DNA of 64,000 nt from the NCBI RefSeq assembly GCF_964355755.1, contig NC_092679.1, positions 1,924,001 to 1,988,000 on the forward strand. The letters are read 5' to 3'. This stretch comes from Antedon mediterranea (taxonomy: Eukaryota > Echinodermata > Crinoidea > Comatulida > Antedonidae). Of this stretch, positions 11,674-25,967 are shown piece after piece; within the stretch, counting starts at the first letter, position 1; the number at the start of each line of letters is the position of its first letter. The translations under genes were made by a program, and so were the position numbers. Below the pieces are notes generated by a model, which was not told the origin of the DNA, searched no databases, and worked only from the letters and a program-made list of their open reading frames with translations.

Positions 11674-13029
11674 ATACAGTATTCAATGTCCAGGTTTATC
11701 TTGTTTAAATTTGACAAACAATTAAAAATTAAGTCTGAAGTTGGCCTACACTATTTGCACAGTGGGACAAACATTCTATCAGAATTTATAAATTTATTGA
11801 AAAATAGGAAATGACACCAATGATAATGATATTGTGGCATTTAGGCCTACAGGCCATGTCCAATGGGGTTTACAATTTGACATTTGTGACAGTTAAAATC
11901 ATGAATGGGAAATGGAATAATCACATGGGAATGAAGTTGCCTTCCCACCTGTCTAGCATGGAATTCATAATTGCTAATAGGACTACAGAAAGTTTTTTTA
12001 AATTCTAATTTGTCATTTGTCTATCCCACAGAGATTGTAATGTTGTTTATTTATTTTATTGCTAAAAATGTTAAGTATTATGAATGGATCTTTTTTTGTT
12101 TAGTTTGATATCTTTTCTCAAATTGAGTTTGTATCCCAGACAAATTTTACCTCTTGTTTTTACAGTTAGAAAGAGGTGATTTAAATCAAAATGTTTTTTA
12201 CTAGATGAAAAACATAGGATTTTACCCATTTGAAAAATTCAGTCTGTCTCTGGTCAGCAGGTCATTTCTTAATGACCACAGGTGACCATCTATTTATGTT
12301 AATGTTATGATGATAGGTATCACCTGCCCTCTGTGTAATTAAGCGTATCCATCAAACTAAACCGCCTGAGACATGAAATACATATTAGGTTTTTATTATT
12401 TTATAAGAAGCTTAATGTGCAATTCCACACTCTTAATATTAATTTATATTCTGAATATACAGGTACTTATTAAATTGTCAGATATGATAATGAACTCAAG
12501 CGAACTCTTGTCTGAGAGTTTGTTTAAATAAAAAGAAATAGATGGACAAAATGTGTTAAGGAATTTGAGAATAAATGAGTAAATAAAAAAAAAAAAAAAT
12601 AAATAAATATGGATATGTATGGCATTGCTTCTACTTTGTTGCAGGCTGTTCAATTTTCTCAAAAGGCGGCGTTTAAAAAAAATTGTAGGCCTACAGTAAT
12701 AGTTTTGTCCAATTTGTTTAATTCCAATAATTTAAAGTTTGTCCTGAAACACCATCTCAATATTCAAGTTCCTGGGATACAGTAAGTATGTTTTTTTGCT
12801 GGTTAATCATTTCTTTTAATATGATTGATTGAAGTCATAACATAGTTGTTATAGAATAGAGAAGCCTACAGTTTATAATTCAATTTTATTGAAAGAAGAT
12901 GATGAACTAGGTTAAACATTTCACGAAGGCCGTTCTATTTCTTTCAATAACAATATATAACTCTTGTACATACTGTAGTTTCTAGTAAGAAATGATATGT
13001 AAACAAAGTGAAGATTTACCAAATTTGCA

Positions 13030-13180
13030 TTATCAAAGTTTGAAATTTATGTGATGTGCCCATACCTGTATATGGACACGATGACTTCATGTTACTATCA
13101 TATATGGGTATACTATGTACTACCGTATTTGGGCACATCAAACTTTTTTGTCAAACTAGTTTGATAGTGTAGATAGAGCT
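13030..13180 (+). mobile_element. MITE family 1, copy 4
   Basis: The left end is eroded to TTATCAAAGTTTGAAATTTA. The right end CTAGTTTGATAGTGTAGATA is followed by GAGCT. Two diverged CATATTTGGG-type modules lie inside. Confidence 0.8.
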
Positions 13181-13784
13181 TAAACAATCATTGATTTTGA
13201 GATTTATTACTGCAGTAACTAGAACATATAGCAGATAAAGCTTTTTTCATGATCTTTACTAGAACATGTTGTTAAATTTAATGTTTATTCATAATTAATT
13301 AAAACAAGACTTGATGACAATGAAAAGTTAAACTTTATTTCTGGTTTAATCTCCCATGAATGTCAATACCAGAAAAACAACTTTGATCTTAGTAGGCAAT
13401 TGAGTGTAATAAATGTTTATTTGTTACAGATGGACCAGTATTTGGCCATTGATCAACTTGACCATGCTAATAGCAGGGCATGTGAAAGGCTTTGAAGGAT
13501 TAATGATATTATTACTGACAAAAAGGTCATGTTTAGTAGTTATACATTGATTTGTTGTCTATTTTACAAAGAATTGAGAAATATTAAAGATTTGACAGTT
13601 GGTAACTTATTTGTGCACCTAGATTTATTGTGCTGTTCCATGTACAGTATCTTTTAAATCTCTCTCCGGCAATCTTATGTTTTTGAAACGGATACACCGT
13701 CCTGGAGTATGGGTTAATATGTACCGTGCTTGTTGAAGGAAATCATGTTTGTCACTGGTGTTGCTTACCAATACCAATCATCTA

Positions 13785-13963
13785 AAGGCCAATTTACACA
13801 ACGACCAATAACGGTATAAACATAGAATCTATGTTATTCCTTATGACCATTACACACAACACGGAACGGTTTCCACTCAGGATAGATACAGATTCTACGT
13901 GGGACAAGCTAACCGTTTTTTTTTCTTTTACCGTTATAGTGCTTGTATGTGTAAATTGGCCTT
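13785..13963. mobile_element. Short TIR element, about 179 bp
   Basis: The left end is AAGGCCAATTTACACA; the right end TGTGTAAATTGGCCTT is its exact reverse complement. Inner sequence also pairs partly: AACGGTATAAACATAGAATC on one side, ACCGTTATAGTGCTTGTATG on the other. No coding capacity. The last bases and TTTACAC motif resemble the ends of the element at 29991-30641. Confidence 0.85.
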
Positions 13964-14408
13964 AATACTGCATCATACTTGTCAAGTATGTATTAATACT
14001 CCATTATAGAGTATGGTTGGTTATGAAAATGATGTTATAAGAAGAGAGTTCACAGTAACAGCTGTTTGATCTAATGAGAGGTATAGGAAAACAAAGTTAA
14101 CAGTTGCTTTCTATTTGGAGTAGAAAAAGCTGAAGGCGAATGTATGCATGATCATATTATGGCCTATAGGTATCACCTTATAAAAGAAATGTTTTCTGTA
14201 GGAATATTTGACCCTTAGATTGATCGTTTTCAGCCCAGTGATTGGAACAATCCATTAAACCACATGTGGCCGTGGATTGACATAGATGACTGTCGATATT
14301 GGAATGATCCAAAGAAATCATGTGGCTTGAGTATGACATAGGTGATTGGTCATAAGTTTGAAACTGTGCAGCAGTTTTAGTGAAACCATGGCAATAGGCA
14401 TATACCTC

Positions 14409-14466
14409 TGCCCATACCCAAACATTAACCTTTTTGTTAAACTAGTTTTATAGTGTAGACAGAGCT
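14409..14466 (+). mobile_element. MITE family 1, copy 5 (right-end fragment)
   Basis: Only the right part remains: TTGTTAAACTAGTTTTATAG leading to GTGTAGACAGAGCT. The left half is absent. Confidence 0.65.
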
Positions 14467-14524
14467 TAACCTTGAAGCTACATCAGGTTGTGGCTACAAT
14501 TTTAGAGGCACATAGTCATGTAAT

Positions 14525-14606
14525 GGCCCAAATATATGATACTGATATGACATCATCATGTCCCTAAATGTGCACATTTTTTGTCACATATAGTGTAGAC
14601 AGAGCT
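14525..14606 (-). mobile_element. MITE family 1, copy 6 (left-truncated)
   Basis: It starts inside the element at GGCCCAAATATATGATACTG, passes through ATGACATCATCATGTCC and ends TAGTGTAGACAGAGCT. It lies 58 bp after copy 5; the two are in opposite orientation. Confidence 0.75.
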
Positions 14607-15699
14607 TTCATAAATTTGAAATACTATATTTTAATTTTACATAGGAAACGATTTCAAATTTTAAAATTCAGACACAAGTTGTCCTTCCTTCCAGCTATGA
14701 TATTTTTGACAATTTTTGCATATCTTAAGTTGCTATTAATTTCATGCATTGCATTTATATAGAAAATTGATATTTTTGCTTTTAGAATATTCTCAAATGA
14801 TTTAGAATAGATTATGGCAGCAATAAATTAGTAAAAGAAAACATTCGTTATATTTCATATGTAAAAATAGTGTACAAACAATTGGTGTCCTTTGGTGTTT
14901 CCTGTTTTGGTTTTGAATCCAAGTTCCCATGACCAAAATATGTATAATTCTAAAAATGTCTACAACATTAGCTATTTTCTTGTCAATTCTAGGTGAGTTA
15001 ATAGTACTATGTGGTTTTCTTTTTGTGTTATTGAACTTTTCCAATTTAACATTCTCCTGGTATTCCACTTAGACACCAGAACACAAATACAAATTAAATC
15101 TTTGTTTTTAGATTGCGACAACAATGTACAGAATATCATTCCGTGTCGACCATGCATGACCACGCATATCAAGGTGCCCTATCAATCATGTAGATTGTAT
15201 ATGCAGATATATTCCTGGAATTAACAAGTACTAATACTAATAGATTTAATGGGAGCGTATTCTGTTGTCATTTTTAATGGCAATGGTTCAGAATATTTTG
15301 GTAGTGCCGATGTTTAGATACACAACTATTATAATTGGAAACACAAAGCGATTAATTTATTAATATTTGATGATCAAAACATTTGTTTAGATTAATGGGC
15401 AAAGTATTTTTATGCACTTAATTTGGTTGTCCCTGAGAATAACTTCAATCGGAATCAAGGGGCTGGTACCCCAGAGTCAGTAGGAAGCCGTTTTGATTGT
15501 GATTACTAAAACGTTCTTGATGTCTGTTTCGTGCATTTTCTATGTCATTCAACCCATTGCCAGAATTTTTGTAGGCTAATTGCTATTTAACCCACATTAC
15601 AGATTTTTTAATCATATAAAAATAGCATAAATACAATTCCACATGTGCCGTGGTTGAAATAAGTAAAATATTCTCCTATAAACCTTAGTTAGGTGAGAG

Positions 15700-15790
15700 G
15701 TTGACCCCTATAGGCATTATATTGACCCCTAGCAGCAGTATTTTTACCCCCAAAGGCAACATGTTGACCCCTAGCAGCAAGGGTTCTTTA
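15700..15790. repeat. 21-bp tandem array, 4 copies
   Basis: Units begin TTGACCCCTA or TTTACCCCCA at about 15701, 15722, 15743 and 15764, with AGCAGCA or AGGCA in the second half. A 21-base period keeps a minus-strand frame open (Leu-Gly-Val-Asn/Lys repeats); I do not call a gene. Confidence 0.85.
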
Positions 15791-18639
15791 TTGTCGCTTA
15801 TAATTTTTAACCTGAATACCCTCTGGGGTTGACCGCTGCGGTCAAAAGTAGAGTGAGAGACATGGTATAGAATAGACACCCAGTGGAGTGTGGATTTGGT
15901 CTAATTAAATAGAACACTTGCCCAGCTGTGCATGTGTCTAGCAAACTTGTAACAGTTTCAAACTATTGGTAAGTTATACCTGTTTTGAAAATGTTTTATG
16001 TTTGAAAAATCAACAATAAGTCTATTTGTACTATTTTACATCTGAAACATAATTTGATGTGCCACTTTGAAAATTTATACTGAAGGTTGTTTTGCATTTG
16101 TTTCGGTATTTGAAGACATTTTCAGTTTTACTTGTTGGGTTGTTTGAAGGCCATGTTACAAAATGATACTAATTCGCTACAGGTTGTTCACCCACAGTTG
16201 AGCTGCTGATATAAAACAATTTCTAATCATTTCCATTTTTAGTTTTTACTAAATTATTCAAATGGTACCCTGGAAAATTCTAATCTTTATTGATTCAATT
16301 TTGTACATTTTTACACCTTTAATCTATTTTATATTCTAGGACATATTAATTTTAACACATCAATTTTAATTTTATAGATTTTAATTTGTTATTGAGGTAC
16401 AGAAAAGGTTATTTGTATTCATTTTTGCTATGGATTTTGTCATCTTTTTGAGATCCTGCCCGGCTTCGTCTATTTTTTTTCAATAATCTCAATCTGTCAT
16501 TACTGTTTTTTGTTTACTTTTTGTTTTTGCGGCGAAAATAAATGTCTTTTGAATTGAATTATGATATAAATATCTAAACATAAATAACTAAAATAATAAA
16601 TTAACATCAAACAACTCAACAAATTGTATGTCACTGTTTCTTTATAAAATTATTTATTTGTTTCTGTATCAAAAGTCATAATTTTCTGGTACCAGAATTC
16701 TTAAATTAGGCAAGACCTGGTAGTTTTGGAATTCCCAAATCACAACCTTCTGAGTGACATTGGTTTAAATTATTCTGTTAATAGATTTATAATAAAAAGC
16801 TATAAAATATTTGATTGTTTTATGTCTAGCCAAATCTGGCTTTAGGTATTAAATCAAACTAACTAATTTGATTACAGAATTTTTCCTATGCATTGATATT
16901 TGACAAACCAACACAATTCCTGCCAACTGTGTATCAAATTAAAGAGTCTACTTCCATTTTACTACTGTAGATTGTTGGTTAATATGTTTTGTGCAACCCG
17001 TGTGTATATTAGGAACATCGGAAGTCTCCACTTCACTACTTTCTGAAGAGGTACACATTTTACATGGCCATCTTTCCTCTCCTAGTCCTGTTTCTTGCTG
17101 GCCAGATCTTCCAGGTCATACCACAGACCTGTTTTAATGGTTCATCACACTTGTCCTGGCACGGGTTCGGCACCAGCAAATTAAATCGAACGTCAATGTT
17201 TCTTTTTCACAACACTCGATATGCACGTAGCCTTATGTAAACGAAACATTGTTTAATTTGAATTTTTTTTTTCTGACTAGAGCTGCCATGTCATAAACTT
17301 GTTTCACGGACTATAGAACCATGAAAAAAGTGTGAAATACCATTTATGGAAATAAACAGGTATATGGTTGGCGCTTAGCTCATTCCTCACTCCTCTCCTC
17401 CAACTCCTGTTTTTCTTCTAACTAGAGCTGCTACAGTATGTCATAAACTTGCTTCAGGGAAAGAAAACAAGTTTCTTGTATCTTCCGTTAGTTCAAAACC
17501 AGATATTCATCTAGCAGATAATTTTACAACCCTGATTCTCATGTTTGACATTTGCTATCAGTAAAAGACGGCCAAATATGCACTGATCGTTTATAGTAAT
17601 TACTGAAGCAAAAATTAGCTAACATTACGTATTCATTGATTGTGTAGGCAAGAGATAAGTAACAGGTTGATGAATAATAATTCACTGCCCTGGGAGACTT
17701 GAATTGAAAATTGAAATTCATTGAATGGTGAAGGGTGAATGACCTGGACTGTACTGAATTTCGGTGAGTACTGTAGTTTTTACAGAAATGAGAGATGTCA
17801 AGAAAAATTATGATTCTGAACATTGAAGTCCAGTCTGGTAGAAAGATTACAAGTTGGATAGAACTATTATTAGTATTAGTAGGAGTACTACAGTGAGATC
17901 AAGCCAGGAATTTCTTCTCCTCCTATTTCCCCCTCCAGACTTCCATTAGTTCTTCAGTGGTCAATCCATGGCGACCTCTGTGTAACAATTGACCTATACA
18001 ATGGTCATTTAACAGGACTACTAATTCTTTTTAGTAATAAAGATTCATCATGTGTTCTCTTAATTAGATAATTATCCACAATAAATTGTTTAATCACCTA
18101 ACACTTATATTCTTACTACTGTATATTACACACTAAATACATAGGCCTATTAATTATGATGGTTTATTACCACTGCAGGAGCTTTCTTCTTTCTTCTTTC
18201 TCTTTACTGTACTAGTTAGCCAGTCTCACCATGAAGTATGGTATCTTTATGTAGTAAACTGTCTATAAATTCACTGTGTAAATTGTTTAATTGTCTCATT
18301 CTATATTTACATTTCTTATTATTATAATATTGCTCATTTAAATGCATTGACCTATGCATTGGTCATCTAGATAACTGCTAATCCATTGGTTTAGTGGAAA
18401 CAATAATCCGATAGAAGCTTGTTCATCTTTTGAGAGGGTTTGCTGCAATATGTCAATATTTATCTTACTTGAATTCGTCGCCTTGATTGTTTAGTAATCC
18501 CAGATGATGTTGCGATGATCCCGCGTTATTCTCTCTTAATTGTGACTAAGGAATCGTACATAAATTATTAATTTCTATCAATTATTAACTATTGTAAGTT
18601 TTTTTGATATTCAAAACTATGTTGTTGATTAACAACAGT

Positions 18640-19266
18640 ATCATTGTCATCATTGACATCATCATTGTCACCATTGACATCATCATTGTCACCATTGACA
18701 TCATTGTCATCAACTTGTCACCATTGACATCATCATTGTCACCATTGACATTATCATTGTCACCATTGACATCATTGTCATCATCATTGTCACCATTGAC
18801 ATTGTTACCATTGACATCATTGTCACTATTGACATCATCATTGCCACCATTGACATCATAATTGTCACCATTGACATCATCATTGTCATCATCATTGTCA
18901 CCATTGACATCATTGTCACCATTGATACATCATTGTCACCATTGATACATCATTGTCACCATTGAAATCATCATTGTCACCATTGACATCATCATTGACA
19001 TCATCATTGTTGCCATTGACATCATCATTGTTACCATTGACACCATTATTGACACCATTGTCACCATTGACATCATCATTGTCACCATTGACATCATCAT
19101 TGTCATCATCATTGTCACCATTGACATCATTGTCACCATTGACATCATCATTGTCACCATTGACATCATAATTGTCACCATTGACATCATTGTCACCATT
19201 GACATCATCATTGTCATCATCATTGTCACCATTGATATCATCATTGTCATCATTTTCACCATTGAA
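18640..19266. repeat. CAT-rich tandem array, 9- to 21-bp units
   Basis: Interspersed CATTGACATCATCATTGTCA and ATTGTCACCATTGACATC phrases run for about 630 bp. The period switches between roughly 9, 12, 15 and 21 bases, all multiples of three. This produces long open frames on both strands (Asn-Asp-Val-Asn-Gly or Met-Ser-Met-Val-Thr repeats on minus, Ser-Pro-Leu-Thr on plus). These frames are products of the composition, not genes. Confidence 0.95.
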
Positions 19267-21952
19267 TGAATTAAAATTAACAACATACAATGTTCATACA
19301 AGATAATGAAAATATAAGTCAAGTTAAAAGAAAGAAGTCTTCATGAGCTTGAACAAACCAACCTTGCATTAAAATCGAAATGAATCATAAAAAATAAATT
19401 AAACCTAGTTCAAACTGTTGAATTTCATTAAAGCAAAGATTTACTCCACATTCATAATGAAGTTTGAACATACCATACCTCTTGGGAGAGCTTGCATTTT
19501 TTTTCTATAATATTATTTGTCTCGCTGGATGATTTTCTCAAATCGACCTTCTTAATTATAAATACACTAGAAACAGGTAAATCCAAATGTGTATCTAGGG
19601 GTCAAATCCCCATGGTTACTGTAATTCCTATGTATAATTATAGTAAATTCTATAGGTTTGAGGTTTCCATGGCAAAACAACCTGGATTAATATTCTCGTG
19701 AAATTTTCTGATTAAAATGTAATTAAAGAATATTTTAATGACACCTATAGGTATTATTTACTGTTGATTATTTAAAGTAATTATGTAAAGCTTTAAGTAT
19801 GGTTTTTTTTAGAAATATAATATTGCTATTTTTCGAATTTGTTATAATTTATTCCAATATTCCAATTCCATTCCAATTTTATGTACAGTAAAAAACAAAC
19901 ACAATCTAAAATGTACACAAAAACAAGCAAGAAAATGTAAATTTTATTGGGAATAATTTCTTTGAAAACTTGATAATAAAATCCAAAGAAATTTTTCAAT
20001 TCAATTCAACATTTAATTTCACCAAAACAGAAAAAAGTATATAGATAAATAAATATTAAGCATAGTAGTTTGAATGAAATAATAAAATCAAAAGAAATTT
20101 TGTTTCAAAATGTCTGTATTAAGTTTGTGAACTTAAAGTATGTTATAATAGGACTTTCACATAAACTTGTTCTGTGTCGTTTGGTCTGACTCACTGGTTA
20201 CCTGGTATGGGCTACATTTTATAAGATTAATGTCACACCTGCCTAGAATTGGTAGAAAATTACAAGTAGACCTCAAGCGGAGAAAGACCTTCTGGAACAC
20301 CGGTGTTGATGTTTCTGTTCTATCAAATTCAAATTGACTGTTTTAGATACAAATAAACGATGCAACACTCATGTTACGTTCTTGTTAGTCAAACAGCGAT
20401 GCCCAACGCAAGACAAACAGGTTCAGATGTAGTTGGGTTGTCTACGATTCAGCGACAAACTTCATTCATTTAAGATTACTTTGGATTTTAATACTTGACG
20501 TTGATTTAGAACATGTGCTTATTATGGTAAGTGTTAAAAACAACGCATCTTTACTGTAGAACACTATTTTACCACGATTATACTCAGCTATTTTTTGAGT
20601 CATCCATTCAGTAGAATACTTTTTCCCTGGAGGCGACAGAAATATTAAACTGCCACAGGCTAACAAATTTATCCATAATTTGAAAATTATTATAACATAT
20701 TTTTTAACTGTGACAATCAAACGTGGAAGAGAAACGCTTAAAGTTTTCTTCAATTTGTGAAGTAATATTCTTGTTTTTAGTGACTAATACCAAATTAGGG
20801 AACAAGTCATGTACCTGAAAGGGATTTGTGTTCATTCGATATCATGCAACAATTATCTACATCATGTTCTAGGTAACAGAACACCGAAAATGTGCCTTTT
20901 ATTTAAATCTAAAAACATGTTGAATATATTTGATCAAAGACAATTGTGAAAGATAATGATCGTGAAATGCATTTTGTTAAGTGGCTGCTGCCCCTGGCCT
21001 TGTTTTTTGTGCGTCTACTTTGTATTCATTTATATGCGTATATTGTAAAAGATATTCAAATATTGCATTATTGGATAATATCTAGAAAGTGAGTCAATAA
21101 AATAATCAGAAGAAGTAATAAGTTTCCATAAAGCCATAAGTTATTACCAGCATTAGATATGGTAGTGCCCTATTATTAATAGTGTGTGTTTTTTGTGCAA
21201 CAAAAAGCATTTTAAATATGATTTTTGTTATGTAAGAGCATGGTGGTACTCCATGGTAAGGGCTAAAACTTTTGTCTGCTGTTAACTGCTGGTCCTACTA
21301 TGTCAACCTTGTTTAATTTTCAATTTTTAACATTTTTATTATCAATTTATTACTTTTGTATGTTATTTTTAGGATTAATCATACTTTAATTATCAATATC
21401 ATTGTCATTTATAAACGTCGTCATTATCTTCAATTTCAAACATAACCATGTTGACCACTTCAGAACAGAAACATTGAATGTTGAGAAGCACTGTGATAGG
21501 AATGTGAAATATTGTCAACAATATTTATTGTATGTTGCCTACAGCTGTTGCTATGGTAATAGACAACAGTGGGTATGTGGACAGTTGTCAGTTTGTACCC
21601 AGGTACCTACTATCTATGATTGATTTATTAAATACCAATAACATCTATCACTCATGCACTGGAAGATATTCTGTCACTTCCAAATAAGGTATGTGATCTT
21701 TATCACTGATGAAAAATTGATCAGCTTGTTTGGGACATTTTATTTCTCAAGAAGTGTACATACTTTGAAGTTCTTTTTCTGCAAGTTGTAAATATCTATT
21801 CACTTCAGAATAGCATAATAATGCATTAACTGTACTATTGCACCTAAATCGTATTAACTATAACTACAAGAGATAGAAGTTTTGAATCTTTTGAATCCGT
21901 ACAGGAGGTTGTTCCCCTTTTTTAGACCACCGTCCGCGTCACTTTTGAATGC

Positions 21953-22090
21953 AGTAGCGGATCCAGGATTTTGAATGGGGCCTAGGGCCTAAAAGTAGTG
22001 AAATAAAGTTCTGAACTTAATTTGATGTCCTATCTTTTGCATTACAATTTGTGAAATTTAGGGGGGGTCTCACTCCCCCCTGGAATGGAA
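21953..22090 (+). repeat. Dispersed repeat family 3, copy 1
   Basis: It starts AGTAGCGGATCCAGGATTTT and ends in G- and C-runs, GGGGGGGTCTCACTCCCCCC then TGGAA. The start TCCAGG and end CCTGGA form a short inverse match, hinting at a DNA transposon remnant. Segments match 25968-26035 and, inverted, 49490-49580. Confidence 0.7.
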
Positions 22091-23115
22091 CAATAATGTA
22101 ATGTAAAGTGGTCAATGTTAGTTGTTCTGGCTTAATCATGGTACTTCAGTAAACTATGTACTGAACATAGTATCTACATAAGTACATGTGCTGACCTTAA
22201 GTACATAGGTATGATTACCTTCATCTTTAGATTAAAATTATGTTTGAGGAATGTTGAAGTGGTGTATGACAGTAATTCAATTACTTGATACCAACTTCCT
22301 ACTGTGTGATTGGCATTCATGGTAAAAATAATGCAGTGCATTAGTGTGTATAGCTTTATTGATGGTTTAGGTTCGTATCTCAAATATGGTCCATTGTTTT
22401 ATAATAGCATTTATTATTCAGGTATGTTTAATATTAATATTGAATAAAATGATTTTTGAATGTGATGTATGATTCTTTCTTGGTTGAAGCTACTTACCAA
22501 GAAATAAGCATGTGCTTTTAGCATGGAAAAGTAAGTCATGGTGATGATTAATTAAATTTATGTGATTTATTGTTATTATAATTATTATTTCTTGAAAACC
22601 AAATTATTTTTAGAAGTTGACCTTGTGCTACGTATTGTATGTATCTTAAATTTGTTTCCCCACAAACATAAAAGAACATTGAAAACCAGAATAACGTGTT
22701 CAAAGATTAAAACTTTAATATAATTTCAGTCTAATACCCTTGAACTGATGACATCGTTCGTACTCTTCAAATGAAAGTACAAGTTGGTCAAATTAAATCT
22801 TTATTTTATTCTTATTACAAATTTTCCCTGGTGAACCGTTTCATTCCAAGGAGTTATGAACTTTTGATCTTTAGTTGCAACCGCTAATTTAAGCCCTTTG
22901 TGTCGGAAGGCTGTCACACTGGTCCCAATCCAATAGTTTGTGGTCACAGGGAACATGATAACTTCTGATCCAAACATAATATACACCATGTTGGGAAGGT
23001 TTCAATTATTTAAAACATCACAGTAAAGACTGACATAAATCAGCATTGACAATAATCAAAAAGAATTTTATTTAAAGTTATTTTATTTTGCTAATGTTTT
23101 TGCTAATTCATTATA

Positions 23116-23275
23116 GTGGAGCTGTAGCTTGGTGGTTAACATGCTTGCCTTTCAATCCCAAGGTCCAGGGTTCAATCCTGACCTAGTGCCAGGGTTCAAT
23201 CCTGACCTAGTGCCAGGGTTGTAACTCACGACTCTTTCCACTTCACGCCCTAACCCTCAATAAATTATTAAATAG
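23116..23275 (+). mobile_element. tRNA-derived SINE family A, plus copy
   Basis: The head reads like a tRNA 5' half: GTGGAGCTGTAGCTTGGTGG then TTAAC, which fits an RNA polymerase III A box. The B-box unit GGTTCAATCC follows. A 24-bp block containing the B box is repeated exactly (23167-23190 and 23191-23214) and a third copy begins. The tail runs through CACTTCACGCCCTAACCCTC into AATAAATTATTAAATA. Confidence 0.8.
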
Positions 23276-23497
23276 ATCTGTAAGTGTAATTGGCGAATTA
23301 CTTAAAAATGATTTTGATTGTATCAAATGAGTTTTAAAAAAACTCCTCCAAAAATACCCTCCTTCCCCTTTCCCAATGTTATCTATTTAATTAAAGATGA
23401 ATTTATATTTAAATTCAACAAGATTAATGTTTGAAATAGGGTTATGTGTAGAAGCCAGCACATACAACATTCATTTAGTCTTTTTTATCGCTTCTTA

Positions 23498-23654
23498 AGC
23501 TCTTTCTACACTATCAAACATTATGTGACAAAAAATTTGATCTTCCCATGGACATGATGATGTCGTATCACTACCATATTTGGGCATATCACTACCATAT
23601 TTGGGAACATCACACTTTTTTTAGTCAAAATAGTTTGATAGTGTAGACAGAGCT
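23498..23654 (+). mobile_element. MITE family 1, copy 7
   Basis: Near full length. The left end is AGCTCTTTCTACACTATCAA, the right end TAGTTTGATAGTGTAGACAG followed by AGCT. Two internal ATCACTACCATATTTGGG modules are in tandem. The flanks are TTA on the left and AAG on the right, compatible with a TA or TTAA target. Confidence 0.9.
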
Positions 23655-25967
23655 AAGATTCTACACAATTCCTATTGATAAACTCTGGATAAACTACAGT
23701 ACATAATATGAAAGGATGCTTGATCAATCAATGAGACCTCGTTTAAAAGCATTTAAAAACGTGAAGAATTAATCACTGGTTAACTACTGTATCGCAATTA
23801 ATCGGTCGACGCTTTATTGAAAATTATGTTTTCATCTGACGTTTACATGCAGACTTTAATGGCAGGAAATTGAAACGATTCTGTTAATAATAGCAATTGG
23901 TATCAAATCTGAATGGATGTTTACATTATCTTAATTTGAACACTTTATTACTGCCTTAGTCACTCTATGCATTCATAAATACAATCAAAATCTTTACTAT
24001 TTTCTTGTGTTACTACAAAGTTATAAGTCCGGTTACAAGATAAGATTGAAAAGTTTTTTTCAAAGAGCCTTGATAAAAAGGGTGCTATAGAAATAAGGTA
24101 TAGTTAATAAGACAGCAGAACTTAAGGCAAGGGTTCGAGGCTCATTCGGTCCATAGTACTCGTGGTAGAACAAGTTATCTCAGGACTGTATGCCATAGTT
24201 CTAATAAAATACTTGTGTGCGTTCACTTTACACATTTTGAGACGAGTGTGGCGGGTCAACCTGGTAGGTATACTACTGTAGCTCACACAGTCACTGTCAT
24301 GAACAGATGAGAGACCATCTGAATAGGCATCACTGACATGACGCAACCCGTAGGGAAGAACTTAAAAACCTTCATCTTATGTGTAATACCTATCAGAGCC
24401 TCAGCTACCACTTAAATTGCACGGCAGTTCAATTTTCTGAGATACTTCTAAATTTGTGATAGTCTTGTTTTTGATTCTCTTCTTCCTATAGCTACTCTTC
24501 CTGAACTGCAGGATACCCCGTCATCTTGTGCGATATTAGACAGCACAAATAAATAATCAGCCTTCGTGGCAAATGCTAAGATAATTCGTAGATCATATGA
24601 CAATTAAAGTTACCCAGCCGAGGAGCATTTCACAAGATAAGCATGTCTTTGATGCGTACTTAACGACTGCCGTGCCAAGTGGTTACATGTTTAGATTGGT
24701 ACTTACTCAACTGTTCCAATGCTAGTTGCGTATCTATATTCTGTTATGATTACCGGTGGGCAGTACGAAAGTCACAAGGTTATTGGCAGCTGTCATTCAA
24801 ACGTAGGATGACCTACATTGTTAACTATATAATCAGGGTTACATTGTTGATTGACATATTATATATTGATTAACCTTATCTTATCTTGTTAATTAATTAG
24901 CATACACTTAAGCATGGAATGTCTGAATGTGAGCACCTACTGTCCCTAAGTATTACCATTCTCAAAATATTAATGGGATTTTTTTTTTCCGAATTGCAAT
25001 TACTATTTTAGTATTTGAAATATATCATTGTCTTAGCCATAAACAGAGCTTTTAGTTTCTTAGTCACATATCCATATTGTACGTTTCCTTCCTCTGCCAC
25101 TGGATGCATGAGACTCTAAATGAGATGCCGGTCAATCATAGTTAGCATGTCGTTGCCCATAAACACATAACGAACAAGGCTCTAATGCAATCCCTATGTG
25201 ATATAATGTAGTATGCTATGTAGGCTGTTCATGCGTTATGGGAACTAAAAAATAAAAAGTGCATGCCTTGATTGGCTAGAGTACACACATAATAGTGCAT
25301 CATTACTTATGTTCACTGACCAACCAGACTGTTACCATGCATAATGAATTACATTGAAAATGCGTGATCATGTACTTTACACGATGATCTCAGTATCACA
25401 TTGCTCTTTTACCAAATCAATCAAACTCGCAGGAATGATCAGAATTGATGAAGACTTTCTTGCACTTTGGAATGTTGTTATTACAACATGCACAAGAATC
25501 TTATGAAGATCAGTAGAGGCATATTTTAACTTTATAGCTCGTTCAGAAGTCCGGTGTTTATAAGATTGGACGCCGCCGATTGTGAGGTGTCTACACTTGA
25601 AGATCATAAATTGATTGATGCAGCCGTTCTTGTTTCCCTCAGAAGCAAGGGATGGTTTAATGAATGATAGATTAACGTTGTTATTTATTACATAACTTGT
25701 CTTAGCAATCAGTCTACTAACTTACTGTAGTAGTAGTACTGAAAAAATGAACTAAACAAATCAAAACTGGTCAAAGCATTGAGATGTCAATGATCAAGGT
25801 ATCCAAGAAGATAATTTTTTAAGTGATCTTAAAGTGGCAGATTTTGTAAATAGGGCCTAAACATGAAAGTCTTTCTGATTTATACGACCCTCCCCTTTCT
25901 TCATTGTATTTATTATCGTGTATGTTATTATATTGTGGAAATAAAATTAAATTGAAAGTTTATATAA

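Larger units (their letters stand above)
9510..18630. other. Intron segment between nested MITE and CAT array
   Basis: No gene is seen. Small structures besides the listed repeats: two similar segments at about 17262-17310 and 17402-17460 share CTAGAGCTGC and GTCATAAACTTG. At 16490-16560 an AATAAATGTCTTTTGAATTG tail resembles 3' ends of degraded retroposons. An A-rich tract lies at 12587-12606. Confidence 0.5.

Noticed and set aside
18604-19322. Several overlapping open frames on both strands (Asn/Asp/Gly-rich, Met/Thr-rich, Ser/Pro/Leu-rich).
   Set aside because: They arise from the CAT-rich array with periods divisible by three; frames are open on both strands at once and have no non-repeat part of note.
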